A stretch of 64,000 nt of DNA from Ciona intestinalis (taxonomy: Eukaryota; Chordata; Ascidiacea; Phlebobranchia; Cionidae). The translations under genes were made by a program, and so were the position numbers. How positions within the stretch are numbered: position 1 is the first letter of the stretch; the number at the start of each line of letters is the position of its first letter. The notes beneath the pieces were generated by a model that saw only the letters and a program-made list of their open reading frames with translations, was not told the origin of the DNA and did not search any database. Positions 1 through 12,262 of this stretch are shown here, piece after piece. Location: positions 1,043,415 to 1,107,414 of the forward strand of contig NC_020177.2 in the NCBI RefSeq assembly GCF_000224145.3, in the 5' to 3' direction.

Positions 1-192
1 CATTTCTTGGCATTTGAATAAATTAAACATATAACTTCGAAGAACAATGTTTTAAGTTTACTACTACTTGATAAAGTAAGCTTTGCAATGCGAAATTTAA
101 ACAGTAGTTTCTAGTTGTGAACCCGTTATTGCTCAAATAATAAGTTTATAAGAAATAAAAAAAATTTTCGATACGTAATATCGTTACATTAC

Positions 193-259
193 CTTTGCCT
201 AAAAATAAGGCAAGTATAATTGCAGAACACGCAACGAAAACGTTTTGTCCGTACATCAT
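193..259 (-). CDS. First exon (signal peptide) of a Ly6-like gene, cut by left edge
   Basis: A 67-nt exon reads from an ATG ATG pair at 259 and stops at a GTAATG donor after base 193, in phase 1. It encodes a hydrophobic signal peptide (residues MMYGQN then VFVACSAIILALF). Length, phase and sequence match the first exon of the minus-strand Ly6-like gene at 4.6 kb, so the two are paralogues. The remaining exons would lie at coordinates below 1 and cannot be seen. Whether the gene is intact is unknown. Confidence 0.6.
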
Positions 260-599
260 CAATAACAACACTTGTTCGAAAATATATAGAACCGTTCCAC
301 ACAAGTCAAATAGCAAAGTAATAATCCTAGCGTCGTACACCCATATTTCAAACAGATTTTAATAACATGTATAGCTTGGTGAAGAAAGGCATATAAAGTA
401 TTTAAGCATTTTTTTATGCGGCGACAAAAAAAGATCAAAAAGGCGACGTATATTTTACAAGTTTGTTCACGCTCCTAAAATTTCGTCCTGGTGCCTGAAA
501 ATATTGACTGAGGAATTGTATGCAAATGGTGAAAATTAACTCTACATAAAAATTCACTACCTATAAATGTCTATTTTGTTAACGACCCAATATACGCAT

Positions 600-1924
600 C
601 GAACACATATAGTACAATGGGGGAAGATGGGACTCTTAAGCACATATTGCCAAAAATTTCCAAAATCAAAATAGATGACGGTTTTTGGGTAATACCACGA
701 ATTAGTACTATCATTCCTTTATTAATTGACACCAATTTAATAAAATATAATAAAACACACGAGAAGTTATTTAGCGATCCCCCACAACAAGTGAAATTTT
801 ACAAATTCGAAAACACACAGGATAAGATGGGACAGTTTAAAATCATTGGTAATTTTAAATAATAAGTGTATTTATAAATAGGAATATACGTAAATAACAC
901 GAAATTATACTGTACGCTTTGAAAATTAGGTCTAAACATTCTTTTTCTTGCCTTACTGCTATAGCTTTTAACATGTTACCTATATACATTATATTATTGC
1001 ATAACAATTGGTATTGGTAACATTGGGTAATGTTCGAACATGAATGGGTAAATATTGTATCCTACAAATGTATATAAACTTGTAATAACAGAAAATTGAT
1101 AATAACTATTGATAAAGTTTTTATTTTTCTTTGCTACAAATTTGGTATTACTACTCTGTTTTTGACACAAGCCACTTCTTATAATTATCACCAAGTGCAA
1201 ATGACCAAATTTCGAATATATGATCAAAAGATTATCTTTTTATTAAATCAGTATCTTATAATTGAAAATCCCCTGAGGTATAAATTACTAAATTAAAAGC
1301 AAATCTTTCAAAGTTTGGCAATGAAAACATACAAAACTACAATGTGGGGGAAGATGGGACTCTATTTACATTAGCAGTATTCTGCAACTTGTAGTTAACC
1401 TACCGAGTTTTACAGTCTGTGCTAGTTTCTTTGCCATGTAAACTTCATATATATAACGTTAAACCGATATTTTTTTGTTGTTTTTGTCTCAATTTAAAGT
1501 CATATTGACCCCTGCCTATTTTCTTCATCCTTTTATCTTAGTGTTTTATTTACAAAACTAAAACTCAAACTGTACGAAATATTCAAGGTTGTTTTATGAA
1601 GCTATGAAACTAGTTTAATCGTTCGCACACGCAAACTAAAAAAAATTATTGGCTTTACTATGATTTAGCGAGCATTAAATATTAGCACCTTACTATTTCG
1701 CATTTTTTACCTGTTCAAAGTATACTGTTTCTATTTTACATGTGTTTTTTTTATATTTAAAAACAGTAATCAGCTTTGACGGGCGTTTTATAAAGTCGTG
1801 ATAATACTGTCGAATAATTCTGTAACCTTATTTTCCTGATTATCATTAATTGGGGGTCCGTAAAAATAAAATTTAAAAAAAGTCTCGTCTGACAAAGTGT
1901 CCCATCTTCCCCCACCCTACTATA
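600..1924. mobile_element. Long relatives of the TA-flanked inverted-repeat element, nested
   Basis: A left terminal repeat (GGGGGAAGATGGGAC) occurs at 618 and again at 1346. A right terminal repeat (GTGTCCCATCTTCCCCCACC) ends near 1919, followed by CTACTATA. Internal sequence at 620-890 matches 2072-2345, and 1780-1920 matches 2480-2595. The block therefore looks like one approximately 0.5-kb element interrupted by other sequence, possibly a second copy. The short open frames here lie in this repeat and are not genes. Confidence 0.55.
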
Positions 1925-2068
1925 CCTAAAATGACCGAATCATTTTTTTATATTCACTTCAATTTTAATTAAACTGTCAGTTTTACTGTTCTACAGAATG
2001 TTATATAGTTGCAAACAAAAGGATATTGGTAGCAGTTCTCTTCATATTTTATGAAAGAATCCCACACT

Positions 2069-2596
2069 TAGTGAGGGAAGATGGGACACTTAAGCACATA
2101 ATGCCCAATATTTCCAAAGTCAAAATATATGACGGTTTTTGGGTGATACCACGAATTAGTACTATCATTCCTTTATTAATTTAAAACAATTCAAAAAATA
2201 TATTAAAACACACGAGTTATTTAGCGATTCGCACAACGGATGTAATTTTACCAATTCGAAAACACACGGGGTAAGACTGGACAGCTTAAAATTCTCGTTA
2301 ATTTTGATTAATAAATGATTTTTCTATTAGAAATACACGTGAATGCCACGAATAACTAAATTTTATTACAAATGCATAAAAACGAGCATTCAAAATGAAC
2401 ATATTAATATGTTTTTTTAGCCATTGAAAAAATGTTGTACCCATTTAATTAAACAGTTATTATCATCTTTCTCGGGCACTTGGTTGGACCGTGAGAATAC
2501 TGTCGAACTACTGTAACATTTTTTTTCGTCTATCATTGAATGGGTACCAAAAAGACACGTCTTACATCGTGTCCCATGTTCCCCACTCTACTATAT
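2069..2596. mobile_element. Long (about 0.53 kb) relative of the MITE family
   Basis: It starts with GAGGGAAGATGGGACAC and ends with GTGTCCCATGTTCCCCAC followed by TCTACTATA. The termini match the 200-bp MITEs scattered through the window, but the interior differs and is shared only with the block at 600-1924. It has no coding capacity and probably uses the same transposase as the short form (inference). Confidence 0.6.
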
Positions 2597-2951
2597 TCAA
2601 AAGTCAGTATTTAAATTCATACTTAAACACGTACCCATAAAGTTAGTATCTCGTAAGTGTGCACTGGATGTATAAAATAGGTTATTCCAAATGTCGTTGG
2701 CCCACCACACACAGAAAGAGTTTCGTTATTTTTTATTGTTCTGTTATAACTTTTGTTTAGCAGTTTGGGCATACCATTCATCATCATTGGGTTGGGGCCC
2801 AAAGAACTGAACCTTTTGTAATCTTACAAGACACATGGTATTTCAATCAGCGACGGCAGAAGAAAGTGAGTACACAATATTACAGTTTTAGCAACATTAA
2901 AGTTCTCATAATACTAAACAGGCACATCAATATTTTGTTTCGACCTAGTTG

Positions 2952-4622
2952 TTACATAAGATTTTGAACTGCAAGTAAAGCAGCCAACATGGATAATGCT
3001 ATGAAGTAACCTCTAGCAATCTTTACAGCAGAGCTAGTTGTTTCTACACCGGTATCAACATTCGGTGTTATGGCTGCAGTAGAGCTTGAATCGTCTTTTG
3101 TAGATGGAGAGTTAGTCGTCTCTTCTACAACGCCAGAAGAGTTTCCACATCCCGGTATTCCAGTGTTTGGAATAGTTCCAGCGTTGCAATTATCTGAAAA
3201 TTTTGGTTGCATTAGCCAACCACAAAGTTACACGTGTGGTAAGTCGTAAGCTGGCACACAAGGTGTATGATTGTATTTTTACCCATTTTACCTGTGGAGC
3301 ATCAGTACGAGGTGTAGTATATATAAGTAACAACAATATGGTTTACTACGAGTATACTATGTTGCCGTAAGCCACTTCCGAGGCTCCATTATAGCTAAAG
3401 CCGCACCTCCTTCTGGTTTCGTCGGTTGTTATTCCATTTTCTAAAAATATCAGAGTGAACACGGGTGTTTTGGAATTTTATTTGGCAGTTCATAAACACA
3501 AACCTAAAATGATCTGTTAAGAAGGATTCCTAAACCGTTAGTATTTATCTCTTGGGATGAAATTGTTGTACTTGTTCTATATGAAGTGGACGTGGAGCAA
3601 TATTTTATTTCAGTAGAGCAGGTTCGCGAAAAACTCAAATCAAATATTAGTTGAAACAATCATTAGAAAAATGACACATGTGATAGCTGGTATAGATGAA
3701 ACATAATCCTACGTGTTTATAACAACTGCCGTTATGCAAAGATAAGTAAATCACATTTATTTAGTCTAACCTATTATAAGTTACCTGTAAAGCATGTCGA
3801 TATGTATGATGTCCCTTCTCTCATGAAGTTGCAACGATTATCCGGACTACTTGCGCATCCTCGCTGGATTGAGGTGCTTACTACGCCCGAAACTAAAGCA
3901 ACAATGGAATGTATGCTAATGGCTCATGTCGCACGTGACTCAGCGGCTTATAAACACAAACTTAAAATAATAGCAAGATACAAACAACCTACAGAGAGTA
4001 GAGTGGGGTAAAATGGAACAAGTTATCACTCTTTTTCCTCGTCCCATTTGGTAGAAAACAAAGAATAGTTTCCGTGTATAAAAAATAGCATTAATTATTG
4101 TTCAAAATACGTCAAGGAATACCTCATATTTAGAAAGAAATGGGCTTTACCCGTTTTGTATGTCGTTCTCGTAGAGCAATATTGACCATAATTGCAGATT
4201 ACGCTAAAAGACTGATCTAGATCGCTAGTAGTACAACCGGCAGTTGGCGCAAGAGAGGATGTGCTGCATTGGTAGCATTTGATTCCAGCTCCTTTTAGCA
4301 TAAAAACGGTTAAGACAATCAGAATTGTTTACTCTATATTTAAGGTGAATATGGTAAATTTATATTTCATACTCTTTTGAGAAATCCCTCTGTACCGATA
4401 AAATGATATTATTAATAATACTAGTCAAACCTTAACGCTCTAACAAAGAAGTTTTATACAATCTATATGCGAGTTTAAAAAAATAGCTGGCTTAGTTATT
4501 GTGTCTTATTGTTGTTCAAACAATAACTATGTAACAAGTAAAAAGTCATAAATACCTTGGCTTATAAATAAAGCAAGCATAATTGCAGAACAGCCAACGA
4601 GAAACTTTTGTTCGCACATCAT
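2952..4622 (-). pseudogene. Ly6-like secreted protein gene, probably degenerate
   Basis: Exon 1 (4622-4556) encodes a signal peptide (MMCEQKF then a hydrophobic run). Exon 2 (4291-4151) joins it in phase 1 and encodes the Ly6 start AGIKCYQC and five or so further cysteine positions, ending YCSTRTTYKT. Exon 3 (3427 to about 3335) has a good acceptor and the expected phase, and reads TRRRCG. It then lacks the other cysteines and meets an in-frame TAG near 3340 with no phase-1 donor. Exon 4 (3193-2952) starts DNCNAG and ends with a hydrophobic tail (FIALSMLAALLAV) as in GPI-anchored relatives. Exons 1, 2 and 4 look functional; exon 3 does not. Either the gene is decayed or a different exon 3 is used. 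RNA reads would settle this. Confidence 0.5.
3549..3640 (-). pseudogene. Extra, truncated Ly6-like exon 2
   Basis: On the minus strand the segment reads DLSFSRTCSTEIKYCSTST then SYRT and stops at an ACAA|GTACAA donor at 3572, in phase 1. It aligns with the second half of exon 2 of the gene around it (DLDQSFSVIC..YCSTRTTYKT). The 5' half with the CxxC motif is missing and no in-phase acceptor is visible. It is probably a leftover of an exon or gene duplication. Confidence 0.4.
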
Positions 4623-5102
4623 CAATAAGAAGACTTGTTCGAAAATATAGAGCCGTTCCGCAAGGGTCAAATAGCAAAGTAATAATTTTAGCGCTGTACA
4701 TCTATATTTCAAACAGATTTTAATAACATGTAGCTTGCTTGGTGAAGAAAGGCATATAAAATGTAATGGTTTATGAATTCTTCGTTCGCGTGACAAAAAT
4801 CAAAAAGGCGAGAACTGTTTTATGAATTTGTCCACACTCGTAAAGTTCCGTCTCGACCCTAATAACATTGATAGAATAAGAATTATATGCAAATGTAAGA
4901 GGTAACTCGTGCTTGTGCGGAATTCACAAGAAAGCTTTACATTGTTTGAACAAGTTGTCCTTACAAGTTTATAAAATACAGTCTCGCCCAAGCAGGTCGC
5001 TTTAAACCTACTTCCAATTTTAATTAAAGTGTCATTTTACCATGCTATAATACTTTTAAAGTTGCAAGTGGAACGAGATAAAAGCAACTCTATTTAAAAT
5101 TA

Positions 5103-5282
5103 TAGTCGGTTGGGGTAAAATGGGACGGTTTTTCATTTCCTTTTATTGTCCAATTTGGTAATAAAAGAATATTTACAGAATTATATAACCGTAGACCCGC
5201 GACTGTGAAAGAGCTTTGTTATTTGTTAAAAACCTGATGAGGAAACATAGGATTTAGGTGGTAACGATATCCCACTGTACTA
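5103..5282. mobile_element. MITE copy, about 180 bp
   Basis: It begins TATAGTCGGTTGGGGTAAAATG and ends with ATCCCACTGTACTATA. The conserved core (CCAATTTGGTAATAAAAGAA) is in the middle. Confidence 0.6.
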
Positions 5283-5768
5283 TATGCTTTGTTTCTAAAT
5301 ATTAACCCAGTTAAATTAATCTAGTTTTATTAACTAAGTCAATGCGTGCTCATTAATTATTTCTTTCTCTGCTACGTATGTATGGCACTACGGGGTAAGA
5401 TAGACGACACCGTTAGCACATAAAATCCTACATTCCCTAAATGTGTTTTTAACAAATAACAACGCGCACGCTCGTATAGAGTCGCGGGGTTATACAGTAA
5501 TGCAATTCTTATTTGTTTGTCACCAAATTGGACGATAAATGCAAATGAAAACATGGTCCATTTTACCACAATTCCTATTGAAATGACATTTGAACAGAAA
5601 ATTTGTGACAAACCATATAGTGACCACTTGGTTGGCTATACACACTGCAGGATTTTATACATTACTTCTTGCCTACTTTAAAGCCAGTTTTCTAACACGG
5701 CGAAACAGAAAAAGTAGCATTGCGCAAATATGGCCTTATTAAATTACATTCAAGCCTGTATCAGAGAT

Positions 5769-5978
5769 ATAGTAGGGTGGGGGAGACGGACTTGGAATAG
5801 ATAGGACTTTTTTAAATCTTCTCTACGGGTACCTATTTGATGAGAAACAAAAAAACAATGTTACCGTTTTATTCGACTGCTGTATTCTCATGGTCCAACA
5901 AAGTGCGCGGCAAAGACGGTTACTGTGGTTAAGTATTAAAATTCGGTGTTGAACGAGTCTTTCCCCACCCTAGTATAT
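5769..5978. mobile_element. MITE copy with well-preserved ends
   Basis: The left end is TATAGTAGGGTGGGGGAGAC and the right end CCCCACCCTAGTATA. A further diverged copy appears to lie just upstream, at about 5385-5590. Confidence 0.65.
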
Positions 5979-6784
5979 TTGTAATATATTATAACAAAGT
6001 GACAAAAAACATTCCCCCCTTCCCCTATAACTTCTATTTCAATTAAGTTAATGATGATAGAATATGGGATAACCAACAGAGCCGAAATGCTTTATTTTGT
6101 ACAATCGCAATAAGGCCTTTAATGGAGTTGCATGGTTATAAGGTTACTGTAGGATAACAAGGGATACTGTTAGCACATAAATCCCATATTTCGTGATCGT
6201 ATTTAACGTTTTACCTGGTAACCCGTGGGATACGCCAGCAGAGTACATAAATAACAACGGTCGTGCAAAATATAAGACAATAAATAACATCCTAAAACAA
6301 ATATTGTTTATTTTTATAAAGAGGCAGTTTATACATAGATTCATATTATGTACATTTATTTTATCACATGAGATAATAAATGCCCACCTTGTGTAAACTA
6401 CCGGATGCGTTGGTGCTGTATATGCAAATATAGGATACGACTCCGAAGTAAACAAATAACAGTATTTAATAATAAAAAAACTAATGCTTGGTCTATTTTG
6501 AAACGTCAACGAATGCAAAATATGATATAATAACACGGAGGTTTCTAGTTTCGCAAGGTACAAGGATTATAAAAGGCGGTATCACCGTTCAGTTTCAGTA
6601 AAGTGTTTTAACCGTTGATGATGAAGTGTTTAGGCGCTGCGCTTTCATAGGAGGCTGATTGCTGCTACTAAAGTGGTGATGTTACTCTGCGTATACAGTA
6701 TAGTACTCTATAAAACCAATTTTGCGACGATTTTTAACAGGTACATTTAATATCGTGCTTCGATTTAATACACTACAGTTAAGA

Positions 6785-7929
6785 ATGAAACAAGTTACAA
6801 AGTATTTGGTGTTTTTTTGCCTCGCAGTTGTAATTGGAAAAGGTAATAAAACAATATGTGTGGCGAATTTTGGGCAATTACCAGCATTTTTCTGCAGCTT
6901 CTGCCTTAAAATGCTATGCTTGTTCGACATTGTTTACTGGATGTGGTACAGGAGCTATTTCTGCAAGCAAATCTATGGCTTGCCCAACCAGTTCAAGTTG
7001 TTTAACCACGACAACACACACTTCCAGTGAGTCGAATAAATGTAACTTATTTATCCTATCTCGCACAACGAAAGTCGTGTTACGACTGTTCGGTTTCATG
7101 CAACGTGCCCGCTTACGAGTTACCAGGTGAAACTTAGATTTTTTGTATGGACAGCAGGTTTGAAAAATATTCGACACAGCGGCCTGTTATATCCGTGTCG
7201 ATAACAGACGATGAGACTCTAAGGCCTCTAAGGCCTAACGGTCATTCTGTTCATTAGAAATAATTTTTCAATAATATAGACCCGTAATTTCTCTTTATAT
7301 CAGAGGCGAACCCGTTATCAACCGACCATACTAAACTTGATGGCACAACTTAAGTCGGTCACTCATTATTTAGCTTTATACCTTATTTTCAATCATCGTA
7401 TGCTATACCTAATCAAAGCAGCAAAATGAGGACATGATGGTTTTTGGTGCAGGTTCATCGTTCACTGTCAGGGCATGCGGCACATTGGTAGCTCCACCAA
7501 CAGCCTGCCTTGGAGATATTTCCGCTGGGGTTGTATGCACATCAAGTTGTACAACAGGTAATAGAAAAATAAAGGTAGTTTATTTAATCTCCTTTGGAGG
7601 GATAACACGAATACGAGTGCTCTGTATTATACACTACGAGGTATACCACGTATCCTGACTGAGTGGAGCGTATTTCTAACGAATTAGCCACCGCGTCGGT
7701 ACAGTTTTTCATTTTAGATAAGATTTCTTTTTAACGAGAAGGTTTTTTAGATAATTGCAATTCTGGTACAAACTCAAACACCTTGGGTTCTGGAAACACT
7801 GGCGGTAATACTGGTAACATTGGTGGCAACACTGGTAACATGAACGGCGGAGTTATGAAGATTGGGGGAGGAAATATCTTCATTGTTATTTCTATGCTCG
7901 CACCATTTGTGTTGCAATACCTTATATAG
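6785..7929 (+). CDS. Ly6/uPAR-like secreted GPI-anchored protein with Gly/Asn repeat tail
   Basis: Four exons, 6785-6842, 6898-7026, 7453-7557 and 7751-7929, join in phase 1 throughout and give 156 residues with a clean stop. Exon 1 is a signal peptide (MKQVTKYLVFFCLAVVIG). Exons 2 and 3 carry nine cysteines, starting LKCYAC; the tenth is in the DNCN motif that opens exon 4. Ten cysteines with a terminal CN are the hallmark of the Ly6/three-finger fold. The tail has a Gly/Asn/Thr repeat (GNTGGNTGNIGG) and then a hydrophobic C-terminus (IFIVISMLAPFVLQYL), as expected for a GPI anchor signal. A TATA-like CTATAAAA lies about 75 bp upstream of the ATG. Ligand and role are unknown; the family is used in cell-surface recognition in animals. 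Confidence 0.82.
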
Positions 7930-8054
7930 ATTTAAACTATTTCTTAGATTTTAAATAACTATACCAAAGTTCCAAAACTTTGCTTATGGAAACTATTAGT
8001 AAAATTACTTTTTGTGAGTTTTGTTTTTTCATCATGATCCAGTCTTCTTTAAAT

Positions 8055-8253
8055 ATAGTAGGGTGGGGGAAGATGGGACACATTTAGCACCTGATATCCA
8101 AATATCCTGATCGTGTTTTAAACAGTTAACGATGGTCTATGGAAGTTGTGAGAATGCGGTTTTTATAGTTTTTTTTGAGTGTTCTTTGTTTACTACCAAA
8201 TTGGACGAGAAAATAGAATAAACAGATGTACCATCTACCCCCACCCTACTGTA
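8055..8253. mobile_element. Near-consensus MITE copy (reference for the family)
   Basis: This is a good example of the window's main repeat, about 200 bp and non-coding. It has inverted terminal repeats of about 25 bp (left TAGTAGGGTGGGGGAAGATG, right the reverse complement) flanked by TA. Inside are conserved blocks: TTAGCACCTGATATCCAAAT, TCCTGATCGTGTTTTAAACA, GGTCTATGGAAGTTGTGAG, TGTTCTTTGTTTACTACCAA and ATTGGACGAGAAAATAGAAT. TA-flanked inverted repeats suggest Tc1/mariner-type mobilisation in trans. It resembles short MITEs reported from Ciona. Confidence 0.85.
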
Positions 8254-8571
8254 CAACTTTCTCCTTACTTGAAACATTTTCAAACATTCCACTTGTGTAT
8301 TGACCCTTGTATAATGAGCATGTACTTGTGCACATAGGATATAATATCAATAAACTCATTTTATCATTATTGGCAACAACATAACGAATTAATTGGTGTA
8401 TAACTTTTTGCGCAAAATCTACGATGCCTGAGAAACTTTGCTTCGTTATGAAATTTTGACTTCATTCGTATAATGCCCCTAATCTCTAATGAATATTGTA
8501 TAATACCAACTAACGGGGAATTAAATAAAAAATCTGTTGTTGTTTTCGGAAAAGCGTCAGGGAATGATATC

Positions 8572-8757
8572 TAAGGTGTGGGGAGATGGGGCATGTTTTT
8601 ATTCTGTTTTCTCGACCCATTTGGTAGTAAACAAAAAAAGCAAAATTATAAACCGTCTCTTCACGATACCTTCAGACCGTAGGCATTGATTAAAACACAT
8701 TTAGGATATTTAGACATTATGTGCTAAAGGTGTCCCGTCCTACCCCACCCTACTATA
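8572..8757. mobile_element. MITE copy
   Basis: It is in inverted orientation relative to the copy at 8055. Its right end (TGTCCCGTCCTACCCCACCC then TACTATA) is well kept. It is absent from the sister duplication copy near 11.9-12.07 kb. Confidence 0.7.
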
Positions 8758-8768
8758 TGTTGCAAAAG

Positions 8769-8968
8769 TACCGAGTGAGATAGAATACCAACTGTTACGA
8801 CATAAATCCCTATTTCCCAATCCTTTTTAACAACAACTAACAATGATGTTTTTGAGTTGCCGGGGATATGTCACGGTTTATATAATTTCGTAAACATTCT
8901 TTGTTTACTACCAAACCTGACGATAAAGAGAATAAAAACATAACCCATCTCATTCAACTCTGTTATAG
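8769..8968. mobile_element. Diverged MITE copy
   Basis: It runs from GAGTGAGATAGAATACC to CCCATCTCATTCAACTCTG with a recognisable internal core (TTGTTTACTACCAAACCTGA). The corresponding place after GTTGCAAAAGTAC at about 12066 has no element. Confidence 0.6.
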
Positions 8969-9212
8969 CAGAATAACTGACGAGTAATACTTTTTGTGTT
9001 TGACATAATAATAACCAACGAACGTTCGCATTTACTTATTTATTGTTAATACGGATTTTATAAAATATTCAACACCATGAATAAAATAAAATTAATCAAA
9101 GCTTGATGACCATCCAATATATGTTGTTATATATACAAAGCTAATTAATGTAAACCCCATTTGTTAATATGCACCGACAAAATAAACCACCTCAATTAGT
9201 TTTGGTTATAGT

Positions 9213-10198
9213 TTAACCCAAAAATTGCTGAATAAACAGTGCAGCCAGCATAGAAATAGCAATGAGAATATTTCCTCCCTCGAGTTTCAAAGATCCACCA
9301 GCTAAAGTGTTGGTGTTTGTACCGCTGTTACAATTATCTAAAAAAATCAGAAATTACCGAGTGCTTAGTATAAGCTTAACATTATATTACTTGTGCTGCA
9401 TGTTGACAAGCATGTTACCAGTACTCCGTTAGTTCCTCTACACGATGAAGGTAATGCACTTGCACCGCATGCTCGTGTTGTGGTTGTCGATGCTGTGGGG
9501 ATTGAAGTATGAACCAAAGTTATAGTTTTAGTGCTTAAGTTGTATTATTATAAGTCTCACTTGAAGTGTACGTGGTCGTGGTTAAACATACACCGGTCGG
9601 GCAATTTACAGAGTTGCTGGTGGAAACAGATCCTGTAAGACATCCAGTTGCTCCCGAAGTCGTCGTACATATATGGCAATTGATGGCCAAACCTGCAGGA
9701 ATAAAATCAATATAAAGTTGGGCGACCCAAAAGACCCAAAAAATAAATAAACTATTGTCATTTTTTTACAGGGGCTTCGACAGTCGTTGTCTGTTTTATA
9801 CATCTCGTGTCCGCTTTACGTGTTACCGTATACCTTTTTATTGTTTACAACAAATATTTTAAATATTCAATGCGGATGTATTTGCGAGACATTTTAATCC
9901 AGATTGCAATAAGTTCAATTGCTATGTGTAATATAGTAGGGTGGGGGAAGATGGGCCACCTTTTCATTTTTTTTGTCACCCCATTTGGTAGTAAACAAAG
10001 AACGTTCACAGAATCATAAAACCACATCCCCACGACCCCTATGAACTGTTACTATAATTGGGTAAAACACGATCAGGATGTTCGGATGTCCCGTCTTCCC
10101 CACCCTGGAAAATCATACTAATGCGGTAGAAAACATATCTTACCTTGACCAACAGTCAATGCAAGAACAATGCACAAGAAAAGAGCTGTTTTGGCCAT
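9213..10198 (-). CDS. Ly6/uPAR-like GPI-anchored protein, duplicate copy 1
   Basis: Exons 10198-10144, 9692-9561, 9492-9391 and 9337-9213 are all in phase 1 and give 137 residues. Exon 1 encodes the signal peptide MAKTALFLCIVLALTVG. The mature chain starts LAINCHICTTTSGATGC and has ten cysteines ending in CSTNNCNSG. A Ser/Thr-rich linker (STSTTTTRAC) joins the two cysteine-rich exons. The C-terminus is a small-residue stretch followed by a hydrophobic tail (ILIAISMLAALFIQQFLG), typical of a GPI signal. Intron 1 holds a MITE. It is almost the same protein as the gene at 12.3-13.2 kb, with one extra Thr in the CTTTSG stretch. Confidence 0.85.
9932..10108. mobile_element. MITE in intron 1 of the copy-1 Ly6-like gene
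   Basis: The left end TATAGTAGGGTGGGGGAAGA is intact. The right end stops at CCCCACCCTGG and lacks the last bases. The same truncated right end occurs in the sister gene, so this insertion predates the duplication. Confidence 0.7.
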
Positions 10199-10204
10199 TG
10201 TTTA

Positions 10205-11675
10205 AAGTCAGATATATTACCAAGTGAGCCTATAACGCTTAAAATATAGGGAAGCTACAGCTTAAATGGGTAATGGTAGAACGAATAGGTTCGGCTGCTA
10301 CTGATGGTAAAATAGTTTGCGAAGAGAGAGTTCGAAACGGTAATAAAACAAACCAACATAATCGCACTTTGTCAGCTTTCATAAGTCATATAGCAATTAC
10401 CATGGGGATAATTTCATTATGAAAAGTTGTTTGTTCGTTTTGTCTCTTTATTTTTTTGTTTTCGTCGACGCTATTTTCTTAGTGGGTTATAGAAGATGTT
10501 TGTTTGGGGCAAGGGTTGGAAAATTTGTACAGCGTTAGGACAAATCCAGAATACGGAATTATAATATTTTTCCATGTGCGCCACTAGAGCTGACGTTTAC
10601 TCTAATCTATTTTTTAAAATTACCAAATTTATCAAATAACCGACTGGTCCCTTGTCATGTTTTATGCTTTCGTAGCTCGGTATAAGAACTTCTATTAAAA
10701 TAAGTTAACTTATGATTTATGCTAATTTTTTGTCATATTTTCGTTGTTAGAAAATCCTATTATTGGACGAAATGCGTATTTATAAACGTGAGTATAGTTT
10801 TCAATCAGTTTTGACGTTTGGGGGAAGATGTATATATGCTATTCAGTCCAGGTCCTATTTAGAACATGATTGTTTATAGGGCAGGAATCATTAAATAAAC
10901 TTGTAAAGCGGTAAAAAAACAGAAAAGGTTCCAGGTGTTTCTAAAATAAGATTTATTGGGTTTTTACACGTGCGCTGCCTAAGCGATCCTAAACTGGACT
11001 TCATATATCCAACGCTATATTGAATATAAGTTACTAATTTTACTGCTTAAACTGTTCATAGCCTGCGCGCATTCGCTTTGATAAAATTTGCCTCAGCACA
11101 AACAAGTTAAAGCCGATTTGCGTTCACATTTGCCTAAGGCACTGGCAGATCTTGTTACAATATATTCAGAGTCGCATCCATCGCAATAAGCTAAAAACCT
11201 CAATAGCATTCAAGTGTGTCATTAGTGGTTATAGGCGACCAAAAACCAACTTTTTCCTTTGAACGAAAACTTTTTAATCATTTATCCTATTTTAATCATT
11301 GGAGTGTTATTAACATTTTGCATAAACTTTCTCAAAGTGAACCACTGCTGTGTTAAGGATAATACCCCAAATGTATTTGTTGTATGAAAAATATCAATAA
11401 AATTATATTATTAATATTTGCAAAATGACGACTTGTTATACAAGTACAACACAGTGTTTTGAACTTTTAGCAGTTATTGCACAAACATCTTGCTGCAACA
11501 GACGAACCTCGCCTCTTTAGATTTCCCCTTTTATGCCAAATCATTCGATCCCGGATCACGTAGTCATGTCTAGACAGGAAATATACAACAACAGCGTGGA
11601 AAAAAACCAGAAAATTAGAAAAAAACAAGAGATCAAAGCTCTAATGAGTAAGCACGTTCTAAATTAATTTGCTTA
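10205..11675. other. Gene-free spacer
   Basis: I see no exon with a plausible start, splice signals or protein similarity here. The sequence is AT-rich with short isolated frames only. The left part (10205-10390) is the upstream flank of the Ly6-like gene and is repeated at 13240-13450. Confidence 0.5.
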
Positions 11676-11677
11676 AT

Positions 11678-11877
11678 ATAACAGAGTGACGGAAGATCGG
11701 ACACCATTAACACATAATATCCAAACAAATAGTCTGGTCGTGTTTTAAACAATTAACAACGGTCAGTGGAAGTCGCGCGGATACGGGTTTATAATTTTTT
11801 TAATGTTCTTGTTTACTACTAAATTGGACGGGAAAATAGAATAAACAGCTGTCCCCATCTTTCTCCACCACGTTGTA
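11678..11877. mobile_element. MITE copy, sister of the one at 8055
   Basis: The ends are decayed (CAGAGTGACGGAAGATCGG and ATCTTTCTCCACCACGTTGTA). The flank GTACAACTTTTTCATTACATG matches that of the 8055 copy, so both derive from one insertion before the tandem duplication. Confidence 0.6.
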
Positions 11878-12262
11878 CAACTTTTTCATTACATGAAACC
11901 TTTTCAAACATTTAACCGGTAAGTGTGATTTATTTGTGTTAATTACTATTGATTCATTTCGTTGTTTTTCACATTATAGTATTTTTTTGTGTTTTGCATG
12001 TTGCCTGATGCACTAATTATACAGCAATAGACTTAAAACGGAGAAGCGGTAAAAAAATGATGTATGTTGCAAAAGTACTAAGGAAGGCTTGCACAACTAT
12101 TCATTTATTGAAGAATTCTATAAAATATTCAAACTTCATAAATAAATAAAATTTACTATTGTTGTATATATACAAAGCTAAAAAATCTAAACCCCATTTT
12201 TTTAATATGCATGGGCAAATTAAACTACTCCATATAAAGCAACCAACTACGTTTTGGTTAGT

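Noticed and set aside
617..862. 81-codon frame on the plus strand
   Set aside because: It lies inside a repeat that recurs at 2072-2345 with frame-breaking changes.
6144..6563. 139-codon minus-strand frame
   Set aside because: Low-complexity hydrophobic sequence over a repeat-rich AT stretch; no start or splice evidence.
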